From Cervus elaphus (lineage: Eukaryota; Chordata; Mammalia; Artiodactyla; Cervidae): a DNA stretch of 64,000 bases. Below are positions 23,646 through 34,710 of this stretch, piece after piece. A program made the position numbers and the translations under genes. The notes beneath the pieces were generated by a model. The model saw only the letters and a program-made list of their open reading frames with translations, made no database searches and had not been told where the DNA came from. Within the stretch, counting starts at the first letter, position 1, and each line of letters starts with the position of its first letter. The stretch lies in assembly GCF_910594005.1 (NCBI RefSeq), contig NC_057817.1, positions 33,147,001 through 33,211,000 on the forward strand, read 5' to 3'.

Positions 23646-23796
23646 ATTAATGTTAGTCACTCAGTCGTGTCCGACTCTTTGCAACCCTATGGACTGTAGC
23701 CCATCAGGCTCCTCTGTCCATGGAATTCTTCAGGCAAGAATACTGAATCTCCTGCAGGCAGGTGGATTCTTTATCATCTGAGCCACCAGGCAAGCC
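23646..23796 (-). mobile_element. Bov-A2/Bov-tA SINE with internal deletion and TSD
   Basis: Tail and core are present to AGGCAAGAATACTG, which joins directly to AATCTCCTGCAGGCAGG. About 50 bases of the middle are missing. It is flanked by CAGGAAAAT at 23637-23645 and 23797-23805. Confidence 0.93.
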
Positions 23797-23805
23797 CAGG
23801 AAAAT

Positions 23806-24030
23806 GCTAGCTATAAGTTTTAAAGGGAGCCCTTCTCAAGAAAGGGGAAGGGTCAAGCTAAACAATTGGTGATTGGCTGTCGGGAAACCCTGTGTAAATG
23901 AGTTGGGAAGCAGTACTCTGCCTCCGACTCCATTATCACAGAAGTGACTTCATGCAAATTAGAGCTGCCGACCACCTTCCATTTTCTTCACCCCTCTCTT
24001 AGTCCCTTAAATAGAATGTTCTGAACAAGA
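23806..24030. other. Short unresolved block with inverted CCAAT box
   Basis: GATTGGCTG at about 23872-23880 is an inverted CCAAT box. No promoter structure is supported beyond that. Confidence 0.3.
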
Positions 24031-24479
24031 TACAGTAAGTCCCCTAACTTCAAGTTGTGAACTTTCAAAGATGTGAACACGCCTTCCATCACGGACAGGC
24101 ATGAGTGAAACTGCAGCTTGCCATCTGATTCCGATTGCTGATGATCCTTCAGCTCTATCCTCTCCCACTTCTCTCCCTCGTCCAGTCGGTAACTATTCTT
24201 GCCTGTTCCCTCAGCGCCAGTCCCTATATGTCAGCTGTTGTACAGTATTTTGTACTTTTCAAGGTACTATACCCTAAGATTAAATATGCTTTCTTTATTT
24301 TTTTGTTTGTTTTTAATATATTATTTGTGTGAAAAGTGTTTTAAACCTATTACGGTAAGTACTATATAACCCAGTGTGTTAGTTGGGTAGCTAGCCTAAT
24401 CTTGTTGGACCCACAAGCAAATTGGACTTAAGAATGTGCTCTCAGAATGGACCAGTTTTTATGTAGGGAACTTACTGTA
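24031..24479. mobile_element. Non-autonomous Tc1/mariner (Tigger-like) DNA transposon
   Basis: Its ends are inverted repeats: TACAGTAAGTCCCCT at 24031-24045 and AGGGAACTTACTGTA at 24465-24479, one mismatch when one is reverse-complemented. The TA at each outer edge fits the TA target duplication of the Tc1/mariner superfamily. The interior is about 420 bases, has no transposase frame and contains short repeats of the TACAGTA/TACT type. I recall related copies in other laurasiatherian genomes, but cannot name the family with certainty. Confidence 0.8.
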
Positions 24480-24597
24480 TACCTAGGAGTGAACACACCC
24501 CTTTTAGATGAAGGCTAAGCTGCTTGCTCGAGATGACCTAGATTTATTATTATAGGGAGATTATTTTATGTTTATTTAAGTATAAAACATAATGTAA

Positions 24598-25418
24598 TGT
24601 GAAGTCACTCAGTCGTGTCCGACTCTCTATGACCCCTTGGGCTGCAGCATGCCAGGCCTCCCTGTCCATCACCAACTTCCAGAGCTTACTCAAACTCATG
24701 TCCATTGAGTTGATGATGCTATCTAGCCATCTCATCCTCTGTCATCCCCTTCTCCTCCCACCTTCCATCTTTCCCAGCATCAGGGTCTTTTCCAGTGAGT
24801 CAGTTCTTCTCATCAGGTAGCCAAAGTATTGTAGTTTCAGCTTCAGCATCAGTCCTTCCAATGAATATTCATGACTGATTTCCTTTAGGATGGACTGGCT
24901 GGATCTCCTTGCAGTCCAAAGGACTCTCAAGAGTCTTCTCCACCACCACAGTTCAAAAGCATCAATTCTTCAGCATTCAGCTTGTTTTATAGTCCAACTC
25001 TCACATCCATATATGACTATTGGAAAATCCATAGCTTTGACTAGCTGGACCTTTGTCAGCAAAATAATGTCTCTGTTTTTTAGTATGCTGTCTAGGTTGA
25101 TCATAGACCAACCTTTTCTTCCTTTTCCTTTTCTTCCAAGGAGCGTGTCTTTTAATTTTATGGCTGTAGTCACCATCTGCAGTGATTTTGGAGCCCCCCA
25201 GAATAAAGTCAGCCACTGTTTCCACTGTTTCCCCATCTATTTGCCATGAAGTGATGGGACCAGGTGCCTTGATCTTAGTTTTCTTAATGTTGAGTTTTAA
25301 GCCAGCTTTTTCACTCTCCTCTTTCACTTTCATCAAGAGACTTTTTAGTTCTTCTTCACTTTCTGCCATAAGGGTGGCATCTGCATATCTGAGGTTATTG
25401 ATATTTCTCCTGAGTTAA
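24598..25418 (-). mobile_element. BovB 3' fragment (ART2A-like), 820 bases
   Basis: It begins at the inverted tail (GTGAAGTCACTCAGTCGTG) and runs through CACCAACTTCCAGAGC, AATGAATATTCATGACTG and CACATCCATATATGAC to CATATCTGAGGTTATTGATA. It is 5'-truncated near 25418. The minus-strand frames of 61-122 codons are reverse transcriptase remnants (for example SLLMKVKEESEKAGLKLN), interrupted by insertions such as the CT-rich stretch at about 25115-25140. Confidence 0.93.
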
Positions 25419-27081
25419 GGAAATTAGGTGGGAAGAACAAGGACTGGCTGAACTCAATCTAGAAGGGGCTAGGAATGATGTAGAAAATGAAGGAATCTGG
25501 CTAAAGCGACTTCTTCTATTTTGGCAACTCATAACTAAGCTCAGAGGAGTCTCAGAGCATAGAAATCTGGCGGCTAGGTTTCAATCCAGTGAGCAAAAGT
25601 ATTCAGAATGAAATGTATTCAGGCACTGCACTGTGTGATTGAGAGTCCACTGAAGCAGACTTTTGTCTTTTAATGGAAGAGCTATGAAGTGATACAAAAC
25701 AAATAAAAGCTCCATCGTTACCATAGAGAAGCTAAACAATTGTCTAAGAACTGCTCATGAAACAGCAACAAAACAACAAACAGCAAGACCTTTAAAACCA
25801 TTTCCAAAACAACAAAACATAAAAGCAATGTCACATCACTCAAACCAGGGAAAAAGTCACAGCCAGGGTTTGCTCAATGTCAGTCACTGTACAATGTGCT
25901 ACACACACATTTTATCCTCATTTCACCGATAAACTGTTCAAAGAGACCTACGTGTCTTGCTCAAGGGTACACACAGGCTGGCCACAAACCGTAGTCTCTC
26001 TACCATCACTCATAACCCGTAGAGTAGAGTACTATCATGATTAAAAATGAAGGTAGTATAATGACATGGAAAAATAGCAACAAAATGATGTTGAATGAAA
26101 AAGTAATACAAGTTGTGTGTGTTATAACTATGTGAATGTTTATGTGAAGGAGACATGAAGTAGGATGGTAAGGTTATGAAGAAGTCATTGCAAAATTAGG
26201 TAAACACATCTTTGTGTACATAATTATATGTGGAGAAGGGTGTTTAGAACCAGGTGAAGTCAATCTCTGAGAAGATTGCCCGGATAAAGGGAGTTTTCAT
26301 GACTATTTCAGCAGACAGGATAGGCTTGTGTTGGCTAAGAGGATACAGAAATTGTCAGAGCAGTGACAAGACTAATTCAGCAAATCCAGGGGTATGGATC
26401 GGAGGGACAACTATAAAACAAGGCCGCAGTGACTCATGTCACAGGGACAGTTGTCGGGAAGGGTAAGCTGAAACGTCTGGATTTTATAAGCTAGAAAATA
26501 AGGACAAACATGATAAAGGGTCCAAGGAAGTTTATTCTAACTGCTGTGTGGTAGACCATAGACAGGAAAGAGACCAGGGCAGGGAGACCTCCAAAGACAG
26601 AGGAAAGAGAAAGACATCTGGTGTGGTGTGTCTCTCCTGAGAGTCGGAGGGTACGGTCATGTTCACTGCCCCACAAAAAGAGCAATACACCTACCCCACG
26701 TAAATACACCTACCACACATTGCCTCTTCTCTAAAATAAGAGTCAGGGTACCCACAATCTCAGTGATCCCATGAGGTTTTTATGCCACTTTGCACCCAGG
26801 TGATCCTATGCATTAAGCTCTCCAATTATAATGTGACTAGGGATTCCTCAAGGCATTTAAGTGTTTGAGGAATCCAAGAGGTTTCCACAACACAGCCATT
26901 GAACAGAAAAATAATGTATTTAAAGCAAAATGCTCCAACTGGCATTCATTAGTTATCAGCAGATAAGTCAAACATGGAGCAGAGCTGTCAGTGTCTAGAT
27001 ATGGAGTGGCGGAAGAACTGTTTAAGGTTAGTAAATAAACAGATAGATACATAAATAATTTTTTAACTGCTGCTATTTCAG
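25419..27081. other. No gene; MIR-like piece inside
   Basis: A minus-strand MIR-like fragment lies at about 25870-26010 ('cactgtacaatgtgctac', 'cctcatttcaccgataaact', 'gcaagggtacac'-type order). No coding region is supported elsewhere. Confidence 0.4.
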
Positions 27082-27196
27082 GACCACACAACATGAGGGC
27101 TTTGTGCATTTGCTTTCGTGTGACTTCAGACCATGGTATAAGAACATACTTCAGAAAGATTTGCTCTTGTTCTAATTATGGAAAGGACTGGACTGA

Positions 27197-27472
27197 TCAA
27201 ATGACTTACTGCATATCTTGCATTACACCAAAGAGACAATTCCAACAAAGGACTTTGATTTGATGATTGAAAATTACCAGTCATCTGTACAGGCCTTTGA
27301 AGAAATGGGAAGTTCAACTGATGATAAAGACGTAAGTAAGAGCAGTGGAAGGTTACTCAGTCTTTTAACACTGCTGTTTGTGGTCATGGTTGTTTTATTC
27401 TTCATCACTGCTGCCTACTTTAAAGAAATATTAATGGAACTCTTAAGAAAAGGGGCAATATTAATTCTCTAA
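27197..27472 (+). CDS. Unrecognised small open frame, possible single-pass membrane peptide
   Basis: The frame is open from 27197 to the stop at 27470-27472. The first ATG is at 27263, giving 69 residues; its Kozak context is weak (T at -3). An acidic, serine-rich N-terminal part of about 28 residues, with SSTDDKD near residues 17-23, is followed by one strongly hydrophobic stretch, about residues 31-53, and a basic patch (LLRK) near the end. This is the layout of a small single-pass protein. It overlaps no repeat that I recognise. The text upstream has an acceptor-like site ending AG at 27080-27081, and a consensus GTAAGT sits inside the frame at 27332-27337. The sequence could therefore instead be an exon of 27082-27331 ending there, but that exon contains a stop in the frame of its first ATG. 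I do not recognise the family; chance or a decayed gene remnant are real alternatives. Confidence 0.25.
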   Translation, partial: SNDLLHILHYTKETIPTKDFDLMIENYQSSVQAFEEMGSSTDDKDVSKSSGRLLSLLTLLFVVMVVLFFITAAYFKEILMELLRKGAILIL

Positions 27473-29514
27473 ACTTTGAACAGAAATATTGATTTTTTTT
27501 AATGACTCTTTTTACAGATATTGTTGTTGGATGTCTAATTTGTATCATATTTACTAGATTTTTAAATAAATACTTTCTACAACTAAAAAGGATCAAAGGA
27601 GAGGGAGAAGAGACAAGTTTTGACCTGATGTTGATAATCTGATTGGCTCTTTCCCTATGTCCCAACTCCTGGAGATACCAACAAAAACTGCAGTCTGCCT
27701 ATCTCCTCATATTGTAGAGAGAGGTTGACTGGGTGTGTGGGTGAAGGAAAATAATTTAGTAAAGCCCCAAGGTAGGAGAACCCCCACCCCAGCCATTCTT
27801 GAAGCAGAAACCCTTAGTACTTTGGTAAGGGAAGAGAATGAGACTTTTCCTGGAGGCCCCTGGGGGCCAAGAATGGGGAAGTCAGTAGCCAAATGGACAT
27901 AGCACACATTCTTGTCATTTCAAGACCCAGACAATAATTATAATATGCATAATAATAATATTTCCTGCCCTAGAGTTATTTTTACTTCCATACAGTTTGT
28001 GGTTATTAAGCAGTCAACTGATTCATCTTTTTGGGCAATGCCCATTAATTCTTGACACTCTTCCACTCCACATCCTACCCAACACCTCTCAGTATACACA
28101 AACATACGCCAGAAGGTGTGACAACCAGAAGACTAACAAGTCCATTTCACTGCAGTTTACCTTCAAAGATGTTGGAGTCTCATTGGTAGATTTACCAGTA
28201 GCCCTTCCAAAGGAGGAACTGTGAGCTTAGAACAACATTGAGAAGGCATCGCTCCAGACAGAGTGTTTTCCTCTCTTTCTCTAGCTGGCGTGAATTGTGG
28301 CAAAAATGATGACCAACTTCATGAAAGAAATTTCTATTTGCCCCTCATTTTCCTGAGTGACCTGTGCAGCGCTGCATGAAAATAGCATAATGGTTAACCG
28401 TAATTAGTTGGTTTGTATTTTGCTGCATTTCCGAGCCAGCTTTGCCAACAGGCACTGCTTTCTCCCCTGCCCTCCCCTCAAAATGTGTTCCCAAGACAGA
28501 CCCAAGAGACTGATGCTTCTTTAGGGAGAATAACTACTGAGGCCTTCAGTGGGCCCTTTAGAATAAAGAGCTGCATTTTGAAAGGACATGGACAGGGGAC
28601 AGGTCCTCTTCGAGCCTCTGAACTCACGCCTGCCTTACCCAAAGGTACACACATTCTAGAGTTGGCTTAGATGCTGACTGCCAGAGAACTAACAGCTCAT
28701 CATCTGTGTATGATTTGCATCACTTCCACCAATATTTATTTATTGGTTGCTATGAGAGCCTGTTTACCTGCTGTGAGTTCATTATTGAAAGGAAGCCTGT
28801 AGGGGTAATGTCCTTAACTATGAGATGTAAGCTGTGTCTACCTTCCTGGATCCATGAGTTTCCTAGGCTATAGCTTCAGATGCTGGGACTTCAAATCAGA
28901 GTGTGTCTTTTGGTTTGGAACACCATATTTTTGACACGGCATCTAAAAATCATGTTTTATATCAAGACCAAGATTTTGTTAAAAAGTTTAAGGCTTTCAT
29001 TTGGTATGTTTGAAAGTGTTGTTTGTCTGTTTGTTTGTTTTTAAAAAACACCAACGTAAAGTCATAGTCGAAAGATTTACATTTACTTTTCAATTGAATT
29101 TAACAAAATTTCACCTTCTTGTTAGTTCTTGTGTTGGTGGACTATTCAAATGGGCTAAAAACAACCTGAAAATGTTTGTTATAAATACAAAAACAAGAAC
29201 ACTTGTGCATAAACCTATATATCTCATCCAAGATTTAAATAACTGAATTCTCTTATGTTATTAGGTCTTCCTGTCTTGGTGAAGCTTTGAGTTATGCACC
29301 TTCAAAAACACTTGAAACTCAGGCATGAGCAATCACTTGAGGCTTGCATATATTTGTGGGCTACAGAGACACAGCTTTAATGCAATTTTGTTCTCATTTT
29401 CAGAGTAACCTTGAGCTGCAGGATGTGCCAGAAGCACAGTGTGGCCAATACTGGGCACTGCCCTCTTGCTTCAGTCTCTCTGAATCCCTGGCCACCAATC
29501 CATCCACTTCAAGG
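27473..29514. other. Single-copy-like block, no gene
   Basis: No transposable element is recognisable over most of this 2-kb stretch. A TTTG/TCTG run lies at about 29020-29042. The 81-85-codon frames show no motif. It is a candidate for conserved non-coding sequence, by inference only. Confidence 0.4.
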
Positions 29515-29515
29515 T

Positions 29516-29721
29516 GAAAATGAAAGTTCATCACTCAGTCGTGTCCGACTCTTTGCAGTCCCATAGGCTGTTAGCCAGCCAGGCTCCTCTGTCCATGGGA
29601 TTCTCCAGGCCAGAGTACTGGAGTGGGTTGCCATTCCCTTCTCCAGGGATCGAACCCAGGTCTCCTGTGGTTCTTGCATTGACAGGCAGATTATTTACCA
29701 TCTGAGCCACCAGGAAAGCCC
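29516..29721 (-). mobile_element. Bov-A2/Bov-tA SINE
   Basis: Complete minus-strand copy from GAAAATGAAAGTTCATCACTC to TTTACCATCTGAGCCACC. It has a short insertion near the head (TGTGGTTCTTGCATTGACAG). Confidence 0.93.
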
Positions 29722-29744
29722 AAGTGGACCAGAGCCATATCCCA

Positions 29745-30050
29745 ACGATGCAGATTTGGCCAGGCCCTCTACTCCGTCAGAACCTCCTCACCACCTACAG
29801 AATCCAGTGCAAATTCCATAAGGAAGATGAAGGTCTGGGACCTCACCATCCCCTGTGCCCACCCATCTTACGTCATTTTATACACGCTGTTGTCACTCGA
29901 CATGGTTGCCTACCCCCACCCCCCACATATAGACTACCAGAGAGTGTGACTTTTTTCTTCCCCTGCCCTTAACACAGTACTTCTATCAACAAAGTAGATT
30001 CCCGATAAATATTTGTTGAATAAAATAAATGAATGAAATAGATGAAGTTT
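29745..30050 (+). mobile_element. L2 LINE 3' fragment
   Basis: The order 'caccacctacagaatccagtgcaaattcc', 'gtctgggacctcaccatcccc', then 'cccgataaatatttgttgaataaaataaatgaatg' follows the L2 3' region and its tail. Confidence 0.6.
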
Positions 30051-31452
30051 GTCTTTTGCTGCCTTCCACCCTTCCCCCATCACCAGCTGCCCCTTCTCAG
30101 CCTTCCCTTCCCCCATCCCCACTTTCCTGACACTGTCAGTCCTCTCTCTGACCCTAACTGTCCAGTTTGGTCCCAGCCATAAATATCAAAACTTACTCTC
30201 AGGAAAGACTTTGAAAAATTCGTAAGGCTGACCATGTCAATCCTCACAATGGTTGATTTTTTTGTTTTAGTAATTTCACAGATGACAAAATCTGGAGCCA
30301 AAATAGTAAATCTCTAATTGTGTGATTTTAGCCTAGTCAGAGGCTCTTTCACAGTTCCCCCCTGACCCCCCGCAACACACGCACAGTGGCATATTGTATA
30401 CAGGTTGCCTTTTTATAATTGTTATAGGCACCAGAATCTCTGTGTGATCACACTGTGTGTGACCTGGGCCCTAGGAAATCAGTCTGCCTAAAACTAAATG
30501 GCCAGCCATTCTTCTAGAACTACCAAATTACTTAGACTGCTTGGGAAAAAAAAAAAAAACGAATGTTTCAGTTTTTTAATATGGCTCAACATTTAAAAGT
30601 TAAGGAAGGCTTTGTCTATGAAGACATTTCAATTCAGCAGATTTGATTTAAACACTAAGCTTATCTTTCTTATTTGGTGAACTATTTAGCATATAGTTAT
30701 TTCCTAATGGGGAAGGCGGAAGAGAATCATTAAAACCCTAACAAGAACGGAGCAGAGAAAGACGATTTCCCAATTGTCTCTCGGCAGCTAACAAGCTAAA
30801 GGGTAAACAGTAAGAAACAGGAGCTCAGAAGAGTAACAGAGTTCAGTAAATTTCCAGTTCAGTTTCCTAGGAATTTCGAAAGCTCCCTGAGTGTTTCGTA
30901 AGACACCATTTTAGAAAGATAAAGGATGGATGGTGAATTCTACCAAGCCTGCACATCAAAAAGACAGCATAATTTATATGAAAGTGATACACGCTCCAAT
31001 TTCTGTACATTGGAATACTTGTGCTAAAGACAGATAAATAGGGCTCTGTCTGCCACACCATCCTCATGCCAGAATGGCCCCTTGGACAAGGCCATACTAC
31101 CAAAGCAGAGAAGCCAATTAGAAATCCTCTGGCCAGTGGGCAGTGCAAACTTTCAGTCTGCTGAATCAGAAGTGAGAACAAGTTTCTGGATTTTACCCTT
31201 CCTCTCTGAGTCCACTGCATGGTGGCTCAGCCCTGCACTCAGGCAGTAATAGTAATATTCTAGAAGTTCTTTGTCTTCCAAACATGTAGCAATATGATAT
31301 AATATTGAGGGTCAGGAATCAAATGAGATCATAGGTGAGGAGATGTATTTAAAGCCCCCAAACACTTTATAAATATCAGATTGTAGATTTACAGTGATGG
31401 GGATACACTATGGCACTTAGCTGGTACAGCTGATGGTGAAATTGTCAAACAT
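30051..31452. other. No gene recognised
   Basis: It contains a C-rich strand at 30060-30120 and an A-run at about 30547-30560. The 117-codon minus-strand frame at 30867-31220 has no recognisable domain and unremarkable composition. Confidence 0.4.
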
Positions 31453-31646
31453 CAGTTCAGTTCAGTTCAGTTGCTCAGGCGTGTCTGACTCTTTGTGACC
31501 CCATGAACCGCAACACACCAGGTCTCCTATCCATCACTAACTCCCGGAGTCCAACCAAACCCATGTCCATTAAGTCGGTGATGCCATCCAACCATCTCAT
31601 CTTCTGTCATCTCCTTCTCCTCCTGCCCTCAATCTTTCCCAGCATC
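31453..31646 (-). mobile_element. BovB 3' tail fragment
   Basis: TCAGTTCAGTTCAGTTGCTC opens it. CACTAACTCCCGGAGTCC and TCCTCCTGCCCTCAATC follow, and it stops at TTTCCCAGCATCA. Only the last 190 bases of the element are present. Confidence 0.93.
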
Positions 31647-32029
31647 AAACATAGGACCCCAAATTGAAAGTCTAGTCAACATAAGCCACCTCACCCCTGC
31701 TCAACTTAAATAGACTGTGCCCCAAGCAAACAATGCTATATTTGGGTATCAGATGCTTGGGTCATCAGAAAAATCCATTGAAGACATCTGATGATAATAC
31801 ATGTTATATTAGATTATATATTGGTTTAGAATAGAAAATGGTTCTGAATTCCAAAAACTTGTCTACTCATCCCTTTTAGTTGAAGATAAGATTTGCTTCC
31901 TAACTCCTCACCTCTCCCCAACACACACCCAACTCTGGTGGAAGTAAGGTTTTGCAGCAGAGACGTATTTCCTGGGATCATTTAAGCTTGGAATAGGGAC
32001 AAGGAGTTATTTAGTCCAACTATCTGATG

Positions 32030-32345
32030 GGATGTAGTGAAAGTTAAAAGCTCATGTACATAGAGCCTGTAGCACAATAATCGGCATAAACTAAGCCCTC
32101 AATAGACTTCCCTGTAGCTCAAATGGTAAAGACTCTGCCTGTGAGGCAGGAGACCAGGGTCCAATCCCTGGGTTGGGAAGTTCCTCCGGAGAAGGGAATG
32201 GCAATCCACTCTAGTATTCTTGCCTGGAGAATTCCAAGAACAGAGAAGCCTGGCGGGCTACAGTCTGTGGGGTCACAAAGAGTCAGACACGACTGAGTGA
32301 CTAACACACAAGCCCTCAATGAAGGTTACTATTCATGGTACTAGT
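32030..32345 (+). mobile_element. MIR fragment split by a Bov-tA insertion
   Basis: 'gaaagttaaaagctcatgtacatagagcctgtagcacaataatcggcataaactaagccctcaata'-type text is the MIR 3' end. Its last bases are duplicated on both sides of the SINE. Confidence 0.7.
32104..32309 (+). mobile_element. Bov-tA SINE with TSD, inside MIR
   Basis: Head GACTTCCCTGTAGCTCAAAT, core GAGAAGGGAATGGCAATCC and tail GTCAGACACGACTGAGTGAC. It is flanked by AAGCCCTCAAT at 32093-32103 and 32310-32320, a perfect 11-bp TSD. Confidence 0.95.
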
Positions 32346-32849
32346 AGCAATATCTGGGAGCTGTTTAGTGGCAGGTCTGGGACTAGAACCAACATCTCTG
32401 CTCTCACTCTTTCGTATAAGACCAGAGACCACCTATTATGGAAAGACTAGAGTGGGAGACTGTGAAAAAATTGTTTTAAAAGAGCTTATAATTTCCAAGC
32501 AATTTATCTTATTGGGTATGCTCAGTCTGGTTTAACAATATCAACAGATACAGCTTAATTTGTTTAAGATTCCCAAATTATTTTTCCTATTTCCTTTCAT
32601 AGAGAGCCCGGACATAAAAAGTAAGTGTGGTAAAGAAAATCCCTGAATGATTACTTTCATTAAAATTGTGCTTGCTCAAAAAAATAGACAATAAACCTTC
32701 ATATTGCAGGATTCCAGCCATACAAATTCACAATAACCAGCAACTACACATGTATATTTGCAAATATACTCCCCCCTCAAGATGCTCCAAGCATTTCAAA
32801 ATGCCATGGCTACTGGAAAAAAAATATCTGGAAACCATCACCTCCTGTG
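32321..32849. other. No gene recognised
   Basis: No coding signal or nameable repeat beyond the MIR end. Confidence 0.35.
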
Positions 32850-32947
32850 TGTGCTCACTCAGTTGTGTCCAACTCTTTGCAACCCTATGAACTGTAACCC
32901 ACCAGGCTCCTCTGTCCATGGGATTTTCCAGGCAAGAATGCTGGAGG
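32850..32947 (-). mobile_element. Bov-A2 SINE tail half
   Basis: GCTCACTCAGTTGTGTCC through CAGGCAAGAATGCTGGAG is present. The tRNA-like half is absent. Confidence 0.9.
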
Positions 32948-33099
32948 AACTAAGGCCCTCACCCAGGTGGAAGATAGAATAATGATGCTGACCCTCATGA
33001 CTTCAATCAACTAAAGCTTGGACTCTGTTATTGACCTCTGGTACAATGCTAAGCTCAGTTTTCTTCAGCTCAAGCCCCTTCACGAATATGCCCATGCCT

Positions 33100-33303
33100 G
33101 TGCGCATGCGCAGTCTTGCCCAGCTGTTTGCGACCCTGTGGACTTCAGCCTGCCAGGCTCCTCTGTCCATGGGATTCTCCAGGCAAGAATGCTGGAGTGG
33201 GTTGCCATTTCCTCCTCCAGGGGATCTTCCCGACACAGGGATCGAACCCGGGTCTCCTGCAGTGGCAGGTGGATTCCTTACCACTGAACCAGCTGAAAAG
33301 CCC
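33100..33303 (-). mobile_element. Bov-A2/Bov-tA SINE
   Basis: Complete minus-strand copy. It starts at GTGCGCATGCGCAGTC, where the usual tail text has become a GCGC palindrome, and ends at CCTTACCACTGAACCAGC. Confidence 0.92.
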
Positions 33304-33496
33304 CTGAGCCTTATCTGAAAACCTGACTCCTGAACCTTACCCAAAAACAAACAAACGAAACAGGAATTATTCTACCCTCAGTCCCCTAACAAAACAGTAA
33401 AATATTTTCCTTCTAAAGCCATGCAAGGGATATTCAGGGTAGTTCATTTTATTGTACTCTGTGTTCAAGTAAATTGAATGATTTGACTCCGTGGTT

Positions 33497-33707
33497 TATT
33501 CGCTAGGTCGTGTCCGACTCTTGCAACTCCATAGACTGTAGCCTGCCACACTCCTCTGTCCTTGGGATTTTCCAGGCAAGAATACTGAAGGGGGTTGCCA
33601 TTTCCTACCCCAGGAGATCTTCCCGACCCAGGGATCAAACCTGTGTCTCTCATGTCTCCTGCACTGGCAGGCGGATTCTTTACCACTGCCCTAACTGGGA
33701 AGCCCTT
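33497..33707 (-). mobile_element. Bov-A2/Bov-tA SINE
   Basis: Complete minus-strand copy: GGTCGTGTCCGACTC, GGCAAGAATACTGAAGG, AGATCTTCCCGACCC, GCGGATTCTTTACCAC. It is the third minus-strand SINE within 860 bases. Confidence 0.93.
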
Positions 33708-34239
33708 TGAAAGGGTTACATGATTATTATAGAAAATTTGGCAAGCCAGAACTGAGTTTTAAAGAAAATAATAAATCATTAGCAATAGCTTCACAAAGGA
33801 ATAAACTTTCATGTGTTTCCTTTCACAATTTTGTCTCCTAATTTTTTCACATGCTGAGCATTTTCCCTTGACATTAAAAAAAAATTATTCAAAAGCACAT
33901 TACCCGTAGTTAGCCATAGTGAATTGAAATCATGTGTTCATCCTCTTTGTCTCTCAATATAAAGGGAAAAATTACAACGAACTGAAAAGTAAGCAAAATC
34001 ATTTTATTCAAGATGGAAATTACATGAAGGCATAGTTACTGTCTGAGTAGAACAGAAAAAAGCTGAAACTAAGTGCTTACAGCTGGGAATTTTATCAAGC
34101 TACAAAGAAAACTTACTCTAGGATTCTCCCCATAGGGATTAACAGAAATTAGAGGTAAAACGTGGAACTGAGCTTGGAATTGTATTAGGAGTGGACCTCC
34201 AGGGCCAAGGTAAAACGCACTGGAACCTGGGACTTGGGA
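33708..34239. other. No gene recognised; may include LTR sequence
   Basis: AT-rich. From about 34000 the sequence may already belong to the LTR-like block that follows, but the boundary is not visible. Confidence 0.3.
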
Positions 34240-34710
34240 CCCCTTTGGTGCAGTGCTTGCAGCTAGACAAACTTCTCCTCAGGCAACAAAGTACAAATAA
34301 ACTGTAAGTGACTAAAAATAACCGCGTGCATGCACAGTCGGAGCAAATTATGGACAAGATAGAAAAAGACCAAATAGTTTAACTGGCACATCTGAAGAGC
34401 CAAGAGCAAAAACAGAGTATTGGAATCAAAAGCAGGATGCTGTGCGTGCCTCCTGCACTTAACACCATCAAATGGGTGAGCAAACCACCTAACACACCCC
34501 TCCAGCCCAACCCCTGGACACACCCCTACCCTCACCCTATATAAAGAACCAACTCACCCCACCTTGGGGAGCCAGCAAAGGAAACTGTTACTTATTTTTG
34601 CTCCCGGCTACAGCTGTGGGGACTCCAATAAAGCCTAACCTGAATTTCCCATCTGGACTCATTAAGCTCTATTGACTAAGGAAGGCCAAGAACTCAGGTC
34701 AGTAACGAAG
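34240..34710 (+). mobile_element. Solo LTR-like sequence of an endogenous retrovirus
   Basis: The layout fits a retroviral LTR. A U3-like stretch is rich in AAC and CCC repeats. A TATA box (CTATATAAAG) lies at about 34537-34546, and a polyadenylation signal (AATAAAG) at about 34628-34634, followed by a GT/T-rich short U5-like region. The TATA-to-signal distance of about 90 bases is normal for an R region. No retroviral coding sequence is seen on either side, so it would be a solo LTR. The exact ends, TSD and class (ERV1 is my guess) could not be fixed by eye. Confidence 0.5.

Noticed and set aside
33100..33120. GCGCATGCGC considered as a regulatory (NRF1-type) site
   Set aside because: It falls in the mutated tail of a SINE and has no promoter context; the resemblance is noted only.
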